DNA of 64,000 bases, from contig KV918902.1 in the NCBI GenBank assembly GCA_002049455.2, positions 122,824 to 186,823 on the forward strand, in the 5' to 3' direction. Source of the DNA: Porphyra umbilicalis. Lineage: Eukaryota; Rhodophyta; Bangiophyceae; Bangiales; Bangiaceae. Below are positions 44,591 to 54,142 of the stretch, piece by piece (position 1 is the first letter of the stretch; each line of letters begins with the position of its first letter). Under the pieces are notes generated by a model that worked only from the letters and a program-made list of their open reading frames with translations, did no database searches and was not told where the DNA came from. Made by a program: the position numbers and the translations under genes.

Positions 44591-45469
44591 GCAAGGTTGC
44601 CCAACTGGTTTATCGTAATTGGTTAAAACTGGTTTACATTGGGTAACAATCGGACATCGCTTGCAAACTAGTTTCGGATGCAAAATATTGGTTAAACTGG
44701 TTGTTTTTTAAATACGGAACAGTTGCGGTCACGTGACCGGAATTGTCCTAGTTCTTTGGCGTTAAGTGCGTGACGAGTCCCAACTTGATGACGCGTGCAC
44801 GACCAGATCCGACGACTCTTGTCTTCGTCTCTCACACCGGCCCCGTCGCCGGCGCTTCCCGTGCTGCGAGCCCATCATGGCTCCCGCACACAAGTCGGGC
44901 AACCACACCCCACACGCCCGCACAGGAAAAGGACCGCCACGCACGCATCACGCCGCCGTGCGGGAAGAGTGAAGGTGCATGTACCTAGCAGCCTCGCGTA
45001 GATCTGGGAAAGAAAAGAAACAAGGAGGACCAATGCGCATGCCAAGAACACATCATGCACACAGAAGCAAAACAGAAGACCAACCGACGACAGAGCGTTC
45101 GGCGGGGGCGCGAGGAGGGAGATAGACTTGCAACAGGCTCGTTAGGCGTGGCACCGAGAGCAACAGAGACAACGAAACAGGATAGGGTGGGGGGGGGGAC
45201 GAGTGTGGCGCTTGGGTCGGCGTGGCCTGGGAGAGTGGATTGCCCATGCCCGGGATGGGCCAACACGGCTGAGATTGCCGTGCGGGCTGTCCGTGCACCT
45301 GTCACCTCTTGGGTGGCTGCGACCGACTCGCTGCGGAGCCACAGACACCCAGTCTCATTTGTGGCAGGCGCTCGCCCTTGTCCAACTAACTAGTTTAAAA
45401 ACTGGTTATTGGCTACCGAACACATCGGATGAACTGGTTCGGCCGCGCGAACCAATTGGGCAACCCTAC
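44591..45469. mobile_element. Candidate non-autonomous TIR DNA transposon (879 bp)
   Basis: The left end GCAAGGTTGCCCAACTGGTT and the inverted right end (GTAGGGTTGCCCAATTGGTT read inward) match over 20 bp with three transitions. Directly outside both ends is AAGGAA (44585-44590 and 45470-45475), a probable target duplication of 6-7 bp. Subterminal copies of aactggtt/attggtt occur in both arms. The interior has only short open frames and no transposase. Confidence 0.65.
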
Positions 45470-45475
45470 AAGGAA

Positions 45476-46764
45476 GGACGTAGCATGCATCTATGATCGT
45501 CCCATGCTAATACAGGATCCATCTTCCCGGCCTTCTGCAGGGTATTCTCCTGCCAGGGACAACGAGTGCGTGGGCATACAGGGGGGGCAACGATTGTCGT
45601 GGAAGGAAAGCAACACGAAGAGGGTGGCCTTGTAGGTAGTCAGGATGACACACGGGAAAATTCGGGGGGGAACGCAGAGGGGGGGGGGGGGGGTGGGGCG
45701 GACAAAGGTGAGCCCGTGAATCACACGACCGTCTGTTTGGGGCCGACGGAGAACCCCCGTTGGTTGGCGTGCCGCCGGCCCACAGTGCGCCCAAAGACTC
45801 TGCAGGGTGCGAGGATCGCCCCCCTTCCGCGTCGCGGCCCTCGGCGCAGGCGCGGGGCGTCGAGGCCGCGCCCAAGAAGGAGCACCAGGCGGTAGAGGCG
45901 GGTCTGGAGACGGGCGTCGAGCGTGCGGGCGGCGTCACCGCCGTGGCGGCGCCGAAAGACGGCGAGCGGGCGTCGCCTGTGGGAGACGTGGCCGATGGGT
46001 GAGGGGGACGCGCCGCGCGTCCGTCCCAGCGGCGGCGTCTTTGGTGCACGGCCGCCCCGGGGCGGGGGCGACGCGCTCACGACGCTACAGGTTGTCGGCA
46101 GTAGATCATGGATGGATTGCTCGGCGGCGGCGGGCCCCCCCGCCGGACGCACCTCGGCGAGCGCGCCGGCGCCACACGCGACGGCCCCACCGGCCGGTTC
46201 CATTCCACTTGTGGATTAGCACCAATTTCGGTGCGGCAGCGACCGATGAATCTGCCCACGGCCCGCGGCCGGCCGCGGGCCGCCGCCCGCCGCGCTCCAC
46301 GCGCGTCAACCGTCACGACCGGGAGCGTGGCGGTACCGCCGCACCGCGCTCCAGGTTGGCACCACCCCGCACCGCGGCGCGTTGAGGCGCGCGCGGGTGG
46401 GGGGCCCTCGACGCGGCGCGTCGCCACGGCCCGGCCCCGCAGGACCCCGCCGGGACCTGCTGTTGCTGCGACGGGCCCCGCCCCGGTGGCCATTGCCACG
46501 ACGCGCCCGACGCGGTGTCCTTGCCCCGACGCGCCACCGCGGTGGCCATTGCCGCGACGCCGCGCTTGCCATTGCCGCGCGCGCCCCCGCCGCCGTCGCT
46601 GTGGCTGCCACGCCGCGCCCCTGACGTCGGCGCCCCGACGCTGCTGCCTCGCCGCCGCCGCCGCGCCCCGCGCGTGGCCGCTTCCCTCTCGTCTGGTCTG
46701 TGCGTCTGCCCGCACCCCCCCCCCCCCCCCCCCCCTCTCCTAACCCTGTCGGCGGTGCGTACTG
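45476..46764. other. Intergenic, no gene recognised
   Basis: This is GC-rich. A minus-strand frame at 45721-46203 (160 codons) and plus-strand frames overlap it; none has a recognisable domain. 46480-46620 has short repeats (ggtggccattgccNcgacgc). The right part may carry the 5' end of the VTE6-like gene. Confidence 0.5.
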
Positions 46765-47037
46765 ATGGGCTGCCCCCCCCCGCCGCCCCCCGTTGCGTGT
46801 GCGTGGGCGGTCCCCCCCCCCCCATTGGCCACCCCGCCCGCCGCCCACCCCCGCCGCGTCACGTGCGTGGCCCCCCCCCTCCCCCCCCCCCCCGCCGCCC
46901 GCCCGGCACGCCCGCCACCGACCGGCGGTCGGCGCTGTTTGGCGCCGCGGTGGGGCGGCGGCCGCGGGGCACCCCCCCCCCCCCTCCTCCTCCTCCCCCT
47001 CCCCCTCCGCCCCCCCCCCCGCCCCCCCCCCCCCACC

Positions 47038-48493
47038 ATGGCGGTGGGCGGGGTCATCCCCCCCCTCGTCCTCCAAGCCGCCGCCGTCAATGGGGCGCTC
47101 ATTGTCGGCGCCGCGGCGACGCGGCAGCGCGCCCTCACCCCCGCCGGCGTCGGCCACGCGGCGGGCCTCGGCTTGCTCCTGTGGTCGGCAATGGGGCCCG
47201 CCGGGTGGGCGCTGTGTGTGGCGTTTTTGGTCGGCGGCACGGCGCTGACGCGCGTCGGGCGGGCGACCAAGGAGGCGGCGGGGATTGCCGAGGCGCGCGG
47301 CGGCCGCCGCGGGCCGGAGAATGTGTGGGGGGCGGCCGCGGCCGGCGCGCTGTGTGCGGTGGGATGCTGGGGGTGGGGGGGGCGGGGGGGGGGGGGCGGT
47401 CGGCAACGGCGTGTGGGTGCTGCAGGTACATTGTGGGGGGGGGGGGGGGGGGGGTGGGGGGCGCGCTCTGCGGGTGCTCGGAGAGCGTGCTGGGACACGA
47501 GCAGCGGCGCGCATGGGTGCGGTGGGAGGTCGTGAGACGCTGCCCGCTATCCGAAAGGCGGACGGCGTGTCGGTTGGGTCTGGGGGAGGCGGGAACGAAG
47601 TCCGGGGCCCTCGTTGCTGTGGCGACAGCCTGCTGACGGCGCTTTGCTTTTCCCTGGCCGCCGCCGGCCCGTGCCGAAGCCCCACACCGACCTTGCATCC
47701 GCGGGTGTCGCCCCCTCGGCGGTTACCGCTCGTCCTTTGCGTTTCCCTCCCCTCCCTCCCTCTCGCCCCCGCCCCCAGGTGCTGCGCCTCGCCTATGTGT
47801 CGTCCATGGCGACCAAAATGTCGGATACGGCGGCGTCGGAGGTCGGCAAGGCGTTTGGCAAAACCGCCTACCTCGTCACGACGCTCGCGGTCGTGCCCCG
47901 CGGCACCGAAGGCGCCGTGTCGGTCGAAGGCACCGCCGCCGGCGTCGTCGCGTCGCTAGCCATGGGCGCCCTCGCGGTGGGGATGGGGCTCATCGCCCCG
48001 GCGGGGCTGCCGGTCGTGGCCGTGGCCGCCTTCGTGGCCACCACCGCCGAGTCGATCATTGGGGCGACGGTGCAGGAGCAGGTACGGGGGCGGTGGGGCG
48101 GGGGGGGGGGGGTGGGGGGGGGGATGGCTGGCTTGGGCAGGGGCGGCGGCGCGTGTCGAGAGGTCGTGGCGGTGACCTGTGGGGCGTTGACGGCCCGTGC
48201 GGTGTGCGAGCCGTCCTTGTTGATGGCGCCGCGTTTGGGCTGGCGCACGTGGGGAGAGGGTGGACCCGTTGCCACTGGCGTCGGCGCCATTGATTCTGAC
48301 ATTGCCCGTCGGCATTGGTGTCTGTGTTCCCTGCTCTGCCCCGCTTCTCCGTTTGCGTTGATGGTGGTGACGCTGCCGCGCACGTCGCCGACAGTGGGGC
48401 ATGACCAACGAGTTTGTCAACTTTCTCAACACGTCCATCGGCGCGGGGGTGGCGGCGACCATCGCCGTCGTCGCGCGCTGCTGTACCATGTAA
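47038..48493 (+). CDS. VTE6: VTE6-like phytyl-phosphate kinase (TMEM19/DUF92 family), 3 exons
   Basis: Exon 1 begins at ATG 47038 (ccaccATGG) or possibly ATG 46765, which would add about 91 Pro/Ala/Arg-rich residues resembling a plastid transit peptide. It carries GLLLWSAMGPAGWALCVAFL, ALTRVGRATKEAAGIAEARG and RRGPENVWGAAAAGALCAV, and ends at 47425 (GNGVWVLQ). Exon 2 (47779-48081) has LRLAYVSSMATKMSDT, GKAFGKTAYLVTTLAVVPRG and TAESIIGATVQEQ. Exon 3 (48395-48493) has WGMTNEFVNFLNTSIGAGVA and stops at TAA. This is the conserved VTE6 layout: a polytopic membrane protein phosphorylating phytyl phosphate to phytyl diphosphate for tocopherol and phylloquinone synthesis in chloroplasts. One frame change inside exon 1 falls in the G runs at about 47365-47392; conserved sequence on both sides suggests an indel error. 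Confidence 0.88.
47426..47778 (+). other. VTE6 intron 1
   Basis: It is a GT-AG intron: CTGCAG|GTACAT donor and cccccgcccccag|GTG acceptor, in phase 0. A long G run begins about 9 bases after the donor. Confidence 0.85.
48082..48394 (+). other. VTE6 intron 2
   Basis: It is a GT-AG intron: GAGCAG|GTACGG donor and cgccgacag|TGGGGC acceptor, in phase 0. It is supported by protein continuity (VQEQ-WGMTNEF). Long G runs again start within 10-30 bases of the donor. Confidence 0.85.
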
Positions 48494-49220
48494 CAGGAGG
48501 GGGGGGAGGGTGGGGGGTGGGGGGCGGGGGGGGGTTGCTTGCCACGGACGTGGCAGGGACATCGCGGGGGTGCATGTGGTTGTTGGTCGGCCGCTGCGCG
48601 CGTTTGGCGCGTGCGGTTGCGCGGGCAGGGCGCGTCGCGTCAGGGCGCGACCGCGGGTCCCCGCGTGCCCCCACAATTGGGCGGGTCAGGGGGTTTGTTC
48701 TATCTTGTTGTTTTTTTTCGCCCTCGTGAGCGTGCCACCAAAAGACGGTTTGACGCCAGCCGGCGACCGCGCGGCCGGCAGGAGGGCCCACCCGTGTGGG
48801 GGCGCCTCGGCGCCACGCTTGTCCCTTTTTGGGGGCGGCGCGGGGGGGGCTCGACGCGCCGTCGGCCGCCGCCGCCGGCGCGCAGACGGGCCGGCGGCAC
48901 GGGCCGCACCGCCGCCCCCCCCGGCTGCGTGTGTGGCCGCCCCGCGGCGGCGGCGCCCGACCCGAGGCCCTCCCCGCGCCCCGCGCGACCGCCGTGCCGC
49001 GCAACGGCCGCACCGCGCGCGCGCCAGGATGGGTGGGGGGGCCCCGCCGCGCCCGGCGGGGGTGTGTGCCCCCCACCGCCCGCGACGCGCCGTGCGGCGC
49101 CCGCTGCGGGGGGTGTCAGGGGGCGCGCCGCCCGTTGGGGGCGCCCGCCGCCACGGGCGCCACGGCCGACGCGCCAACGCCGGCGCCCGCGGCGGGGGTG
49201 GGGCCGCCCCTGACGGCGGC

Positions 49221-49261
<41 letters not shown>

Positions 49262-49539
49262 TGGGCTCCCCCCGTGCCCGCGCCCCGCCGCCGCGTCGGC
49301 GGCAGCGACGGCCGCCACCGCGGGCTGGCGTGGCCGCCGGCGCCCGCGGCGAGGCTGGCCCCCTGCAATGGTCGTCTGCGGGTCTGTCGGGGGGCACGGC
49401 CATGACGTCGGTGGGGCGGGGGGGGGTGAGGCAGGGTGGCGTGGGGTGGGGAGGGGTGGGGTGGGGTGGAGTGGGGTGGTGTGGGGTGGAGTGGGGTGGG
49501 GTGGTGATCCTTTGGTGGCGGTTGGCGGTCGTTCAAGGT
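48494..49539 (+). other. GC-rich spacer with a GGGGT tract; possible intron of the next gene
   Basis: No domain is recognised. 49423-49505 is a degenerate GGGGT/GGGGTGGAGT tract on the plus strand with strong G-quadruplex potential. Given how G runs start the VTE6 introns, this may be intronic sequence of the gene ending at 49879. Confidence 0.4.
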
Positions 49540-49879
49540 GGCCGCCTCTCGTGTCCCAACGAGTTGTGCAACTTGACCGTCGCGCAGCAGACGGCCTGTG
49601 CGAGTTGGGCCCCTTCCGGGTGTCGGCAACCATGCGCTCCATCCCCGAGGCCGAGGTGTACAGTACGGCGCGCGGGCGTTTTTCTCGTTGCACCTGCACT
49701 CCTCCATCGGGCTGGAGGACACCTTCTCCCCCGTCGACCCGTCCGTGAAGCAAACGCCTTGCGTTTCCTCCTTGGACGTGGCGGAGCGGGCAGTGCCGTC
49801 GGTGTTGGCAACCAACCTCCGCGTCGGCACCACGCCCGGCGGGTGCCTTTGGGACGGGCCGTCGTCGATCCGTCTTTGA
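49540..49879 (+). CDS. C-terminal part of an unrecognised gene (gene X)
   Basis: Two stretches look protein-coding: one in frame 3 (VVQLDRRAADGLCELGPFRV, then SATMRSIPEAEVYSTARG) and, after a frame change near 49660-49680, one in frame 2 (FFSLHLHSSIGLEDTFSPVD, then VSSLDVAERAVPSVLATNLR and TPGGCLWDGPSSIRL) ending at TGA 49877-49879. I do not recognise the family. That it is, or was, a real gene is supported by its normal amino-acid mix within low-complexity surroundings and by diverged copies of its last ~85 bases in every unit of the downstream array (53766-53850 and repeats). The 5' end and exon structure are not resolved. It converges on the minus-strand ankyrin gene. Confidence 0.4.
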
Positions 49880-50363
49880 CGGCGGGGGGGTGGCCCCTGT
49901 GGTCGTGGCGGACTGGGGGTGCCCACCAGTCCGCTCGCGGCGCTGCGCCGGGGGGCAGGCGAGGGGGGTGGGGCCGCTCCGGGGTGGTCTCCGTTGCTGG
50001 GTGGGTTGGAGGAGAGAGGGGGGGAAAGTGCCGATGGTGTGGCCGCGCCAGCCGACGCTGTCGGCAGTGCAAGCCCCCCATCACCTGGTGGGCAGCTTGC
50101 GCGGGCGGCGGCGTGTCTTGCACATGCGGGGGGCGGGGTGACGATGGGACAAGCGGTATCGCGGGGTTCCTCGGCGGGTAGAGGGGGCGCGGCGGGACAG
50201 GGCGGGCGTGCGTGTTGGCGGCGGTAGAGGTGCCGTTTGGTCGGACACTATTGGACGTTGTGTCTGTCGTTCCTGCTTGGCACTGTGGTTGTCACTATGC
50301 ATGCAAGCAGGCGTCCCCAACGCATAAAAGAAATCGCAAAAAATAACAGACAACCCTTATCCG
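49880..50363. other. Convergent spacer between gene X and ankyrin gene 1
   Basis: This spacer is duplicated in diverged form in the array units (for example 53851-54142). The array version lacks 50325-50401, which includes the last codons of the ankyrin gene and its stop. Confidence 0.7.
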
Positions 50364-52376
50364 CTACACGGCATAAAGCTGCACCTTCTCAATGAAGCTC
50401 GTCACAGACGCAACCACCCCGAGGCGTCCCCCCCAGTCGCCAAGCAAACACACGGCTATCTTGTGCACATTGGGGCTCGACACCAAACTCTCCCCCGTCA
50501 CGCTGTGCTTGGCCGCCGCCGTCGCCCGCACGATCGCCTGCAGCTCCGCGCGCCGTGGCGCGTCGTACACGCGCGCCACGCACTCGACCAGCCAGTCTGC
50601 CGTTTCGGTGATTGTCCAGTCGCGGGCGCCGGCAAAGACGTCTGCGTTTGGCGGCCGCGGGGCGGCCGCCTGCGGCCGGAGCGCGGCGGTCGCGCCCGCC
50701 GCCGGTACGGTGGGTGGCGCGGACAGGGTGGCGGGAGTAACGGCACTGCACGCAGCTCCTGCCGACAGGGGGGCGTGGGAGGCAGTGGCCGTCGCCGTCG
50801 GCACGGAAGACGGTGACGCAAACGGGGGCGGAGGCGTGGCGCACCCGCCGCCACCCGCCGAGGGCTGCGGGTCGGTGGCAGGTGGGATGGGCCGCCGCGA
50901 GGCTGTACGGTTGCGCAACTTGTCCGCCTTGTCGCCGCCGTGCTCAATGGCCGCCTCCCGGGTCGGGCCCGTGAAATCCTCCAGCGGGTCACCCCCCGCG
51001 TGCGACGCCGCTTCGTTGGCCTGGCCGTCGGGTGCGGCCACAAAGTTGTTGTTGGCCGCTTGGAGGGCGACCAGCGCTTGGTCGGTCGGATGCGTGGCAA
51101 CCACATCGGTATTGGTCGCGTCTGCTGCCGCGAGCCACGCAGCTCTGGCTGACTTGAGCTGCTGCTCCGTCTTGGGGACGGTGTCATCAAACACGTCCCG
51201 GAGCCGCTTGTACGTGGTGGACTTGCCAGCAAGCGCAAGACTAGGGCGAATGGCGTGTGGGACGGCGCGCCACTCAAGCAGGAGGCGCACCACATCCAGG
51301 TGCTTGGACTTAGCCGCCACTCGGAGCGCGGTTCTATTGTCGTCGTCCAACGCGTCCACCATGGCGCCCGCGCACAGCAGCACGTCCGCCACCTCCTTGT
51401 GGCCCTTGTAAGCCGCCAAGTGCAGCGGCGTCAAACCGTCTGAGTCCCGGGCGTTGACCGACGCATGGGCGCGCAGCAGCATGTCCACCACCTCCTTGTG
51501 GCCGTTGTCAGCCGCCAAGTGCAGCGGCGTCCAAGCATCTGAGTCTCGGGCGTCGACCGCCGCATGGGCGCGCAGCAGCATGTCCGCCACCTTCTTGTGG
51601 CCCTTGTCAACTGCCAAATGCAGCGGCGTCGACGCGTCTGAGTCCTGGGCGTCGACCATCGCATGGGCGTGCAGCAACACGACCACCACCTCCTTGTGGC
51701 CGTTGCCAGCCGCCAAGTGCAGCGGCGTCCAAGCATCTGAGTCCCGGGCGTCGACCGCCGCATGGGCGCGCAGCAGCATGTCCGCCACCTCCTTGTGGCC
51801 CTTGTTAACTGCCAAATGCAGCGGCGTCGACGCGTCTGAGTCCTGAGCGTCGACCGTCGCATGGGCGCGCAGCAGCACGTCCACCACCTCCTTGTGGCCG
51901 TTGTCAGCCGCCAAGTGCAGCGGCGTCCAAGCATCTGAGTCCCGGGCGTCGACCGTCGCATGGGCGCGCAGCAGCATGTCCGCCACCTCCTTGTGGCCCT
52001 TGTCAACTGCCAAATGCAGCGGCGTCGACGCGTCTGAGTACTGAGCGTCGACCGTCGCATGGGCGCGCAGCAGCATGTCCACCACCTCCTTGTGGCCGTT
52101 GCCAGCCGCCAGGTGCAGCGGCGTCGAACCGCTCGAGTCCTGAGCGTCGACCGCCGCATGGGCGCGCAGCAGCGCGGCTGCCGCCTCCTTGGGGCCATTG
52201 CGCGCCGCTGTGTGCAGCTGGGTCCAGCGCAACGACCCGCCTCCAGAATTCACCACGCTTGGCTCGCTATCCACAGCAGCTGCTATGGCTGTCTCGTTCC
52301 CGGCCACAGCCGCCGTCAAAAACGCGTATCCAACCTCCTCGCTCACCTCCTCGGTCCTCGCTTGCCCGCTCGCCAT
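50364..52376 (-). CDS. Ankyrin-repeat protein with SAM-like C-terminus (gene 1)
   Basis: It encodes 670 aa from ATG 52376 (MASGQARTEEVSEE); the frame is open to 52781, but the extra part is Arg/Pro low complexity. Ten 33-residue ankyrin repeats span about 51-380 with the consensus TPLHLAA.NGHKEVVD.LL. Repeats 3-8 alternate between an ASTPLHLAVDKGHKEVADML type and an AWTPLHLAADNGHKEVVDVL type, so the true amplification unit is 66 residues. Residues about 385-580 form a Pro/Ala/Thr-rich linker. Residues about 585-670 (DWTITETADWLVECV ... GESL ... GDWGGRLGVVASVTSFIEKV) resemble a SAM domain, a protein-protein oligomerisation module. A scaffold or adaptor role is inferred. The first ~43 codons and the promoter are identical to the array genes; the rest is diverged. 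Confidence 0.85.
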   Translation of the reverse strand: MASGQARTEEVSEEVGYAFLTAAVAGNETAIAAAVDSEPSVVNSGGGSLRWTQLHTAARNGPKEAAAALLRAHAAVDAQDSSGSTPLHLAAGNGHKEVVDMLLRAHATVDAQYSDASTPLHLAVDKGHKEVADMLLRAHATVDARDSDAWTPLHLAADNGHKEVVDVLLRAHATVDAQDSDASTPLHLAVNKGHKEVADMLLRAHAAVDARDSDAWTPLHLAAGNGHKEVVVVLLHAHAMVDAQDSDASTPLHLAVDKGHKKVADMLLRAHAAVDARDSDAWTPLHLAADNGHKEVVDMLLRAHASVNARDSDGLTPLHLAAYKGHKEVADVLLCAGAMVDALDDDNRTALRVAAKSKHLDVVRLLLEWRAVPHAIRPSLALAGKSTTYKRLRDVFDDTVPKTEQQLKSARAAWLAAADATNTDVVATHPTDQALVALQAANNNFVAAPDGQANEAASHAGGDPLEDFTGPTREAAIEHGGDKADKLRNRTASRRPIPPATDPQPSAGGGGCATPPPPFASPSSVPTATATASHAPLSAGAACSAVTPATLSAPPTVPAAGATAALRPQAAAPRPPNADVFAGARDWTITETADWLVECVARVYDAPRRAELQAIVRATAAAKHSVTGESLVSSPNVHKIAVCLLGDWGGRLGVVASVTSFIEKVQLYAV

Positions 52377-53765
52377 CGTGCGGCCGTTCCCTGTGGCGTG
52401 CCCTCCAGACCCGGTAGCCCCCGCCCCGCGCGCGTGGTGGTGGCTGCGGACGCGGCCGACCGGAGCAGTTGGTGGTTTGTCGGAGGGCGGCGCGCGACGC
52501 CAAGGCCCGTAGCCACGGCGACGGCAGCGTCCGCGGCCGGCAGTGGCGGCGTGAGCGACTGCTGGTGGCAGACGGGGGGGCGGCCGCCGGCAGCGTGCGC
52601 TGCCGTCGGGGGCAGCGTCGCGATGGACGCGGAGCACGGGAGCGCCGCGCGCGTTGCGAGCGGCGTGGCCAAGCGAGCTGCCGCGCGGCGCGGCGGCGGG
52701 CGCTCTTAACAAGACGGGGGGGGGCTGCCGCTGGCGGCCCACGCGGGCCGTACGCCGCTCGGAACCGACACGCCCCACCACCGGGCCCAGTGCTGGGGAC
52801 CTGTGACGTCACGGGTCCTCGTCATGACCAGGGAAGGGGTGCAGCACGGTCGGCTCAGATGGAGTCGTGTACAATTTGGCGCCACGTCATGTCATTTCAC
52901 ATGAAGTGTTAAGACCCTGTCACTGACGCTTTCCTGTGAGTCTTTTGCAATAGATGAAACGCTTACGACAACTTACAAACGTGTCTCGCTCTGAGTGGAG
53001 CACGTCACGTCGTTGTTGGCTGTCATGTGTCCGTCGTGATGTGATGACACAGCAGGTTCTGTGGCATTTCCCCCAGCAGTAATTTAATCGGATGCCCCAG
53101 ACCGTGTTATTTCCGTACTCAGATCTCATGCACATTTCGCAATGCTGGGGGAATGTTCCGCACACCTTTGTCCAGCACATGCTGAGAACGTTTTTTGGAT
53201 ACGAGGTACGTGCGTGCAACACCCAGGCCTATCGCAACCTCAACTCCATGGCCGCTGTCCAGAGTGCCCTCCCTATTCGCTCGTGGATACCATAATGCGT
53301 CTAGCTCCGGGACATCATCAGACCAAGACCGTCATGAGGTGATGAGACGGCGCCGTCCATTGGCTCGCTACCAATGGAACAGCTCGCGTACGGAGAGCCA
53401 TGAACCGGATGACGAACGCATAAACCCGTGGTCTCCGCACAGCCAACACGCCCATGAACGACCTGTTGCTCGTTCGTATCCCCTTTGCGCACATGCGCGC
53501 AGACACCGAGCAAGCTCTACAGGCGTTCTCCCAGAAGTTCCGCACTTCAACAGTTGCAAAAGGGTTCCAAATCGGCCTCTGTGGGGTCGTAGAGGCCGAT
53601 TTGGAACTCTTTTGCAACTGTTGGAGTGCGATATTTTTGAGAGAACGGCTGTATGCATCGAGATCCCGCGCAGCCCTGTAGCTCAAAACCACCAACTACA
53701 TTGCAATTGCATTTCGTTGTTGGATACATGGCGCTTCATCGTATCCGATGCGCTTCCCAGCGGAG
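52377..53765. other. Array spacer, unit 1 (promoter side of ankyrin gene 1)
   Basis: This is the 5' flank of ankyrin gene 1, identical in all units. The first 400 bases are GC-rich (probable leader/promoter; aTGACGTCAc, a CRE-like palindrome, at about 52803-52812). The next ~900 bases are balanced composition with only short open frames, then the hairpin at 53518-53653. Confidence 0.6.
53518..53653. ncRNA. Long hairpin, unit 1 (possible small-RNA precursor or foldback element)
   Basis: 53518-53580 pairs with 53591-53653 (63 positions) around a 10-base loop, with four mismatches; four further positions pair as G.U when read on the plus strand. The loop-proximal 39 pairs have only two G.U wobbles. 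The geometry suits a microRNA or siRNA precursor, or an old foldback MITE. There is no expression evidence. Confidence 0.55.
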
Positions 53766-53850
53766 TCGTCGGTGGGGGCAACCATGCTCCTCGTCGGCAT
53801 CACGCCCGGCGGTGCGTTCGGGACGGGCTGTCGTCGATCCGTCTTTGACG
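53766..53850 (+). pseudogene. Remnant of the 3' end of gene X, unit 1
   Basis: This aligns with 49794-49880 (gtcgtcggtg.NggcaaccN, catcacgcccggcgg, gtcgtcgatccgtctttgac) with small indels that destroy the frame. Confidence 0.75.
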
Positions 53851-54142
53851 GTGGGGGGGTGGCCCCTGTGGTCGTGACGGACCGGGGGTGCCCACCAGTT
53901 CGCTCGCGGCGCTGCGCCGGGGAGCAGGCGATGGGGGTGGGGCTGCTCCGGGGTGGTCTCCGCTGCTGGGCGGGATGGAGGAGAGGGGGGGGGGAAATTC
54001 TGATGGTGTGGCCGCGACAGCCAACGCTGTCGGCAGTGCAACCCCCCCATCACCTGGTGAGCTGCTTGAGAGGGCGGCGGCGGGTCTTTCATGTTCGGCA
54101 CTGTCGTTGTCACTATGCATGCAAGCAGGCGTCCCCAACGCA

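Noticed and set aside
53518-53653. Rho-independent-type terminator
   Set aside because: The stem is far too long and the host is eukaryotic.
53195-53848. Plus-strand frame of 217 codons repeated in each array unit
   Set aside because: Runs through the hairpin and the gene X remnant with no consistent composition; repeated only because the unit is repeated.
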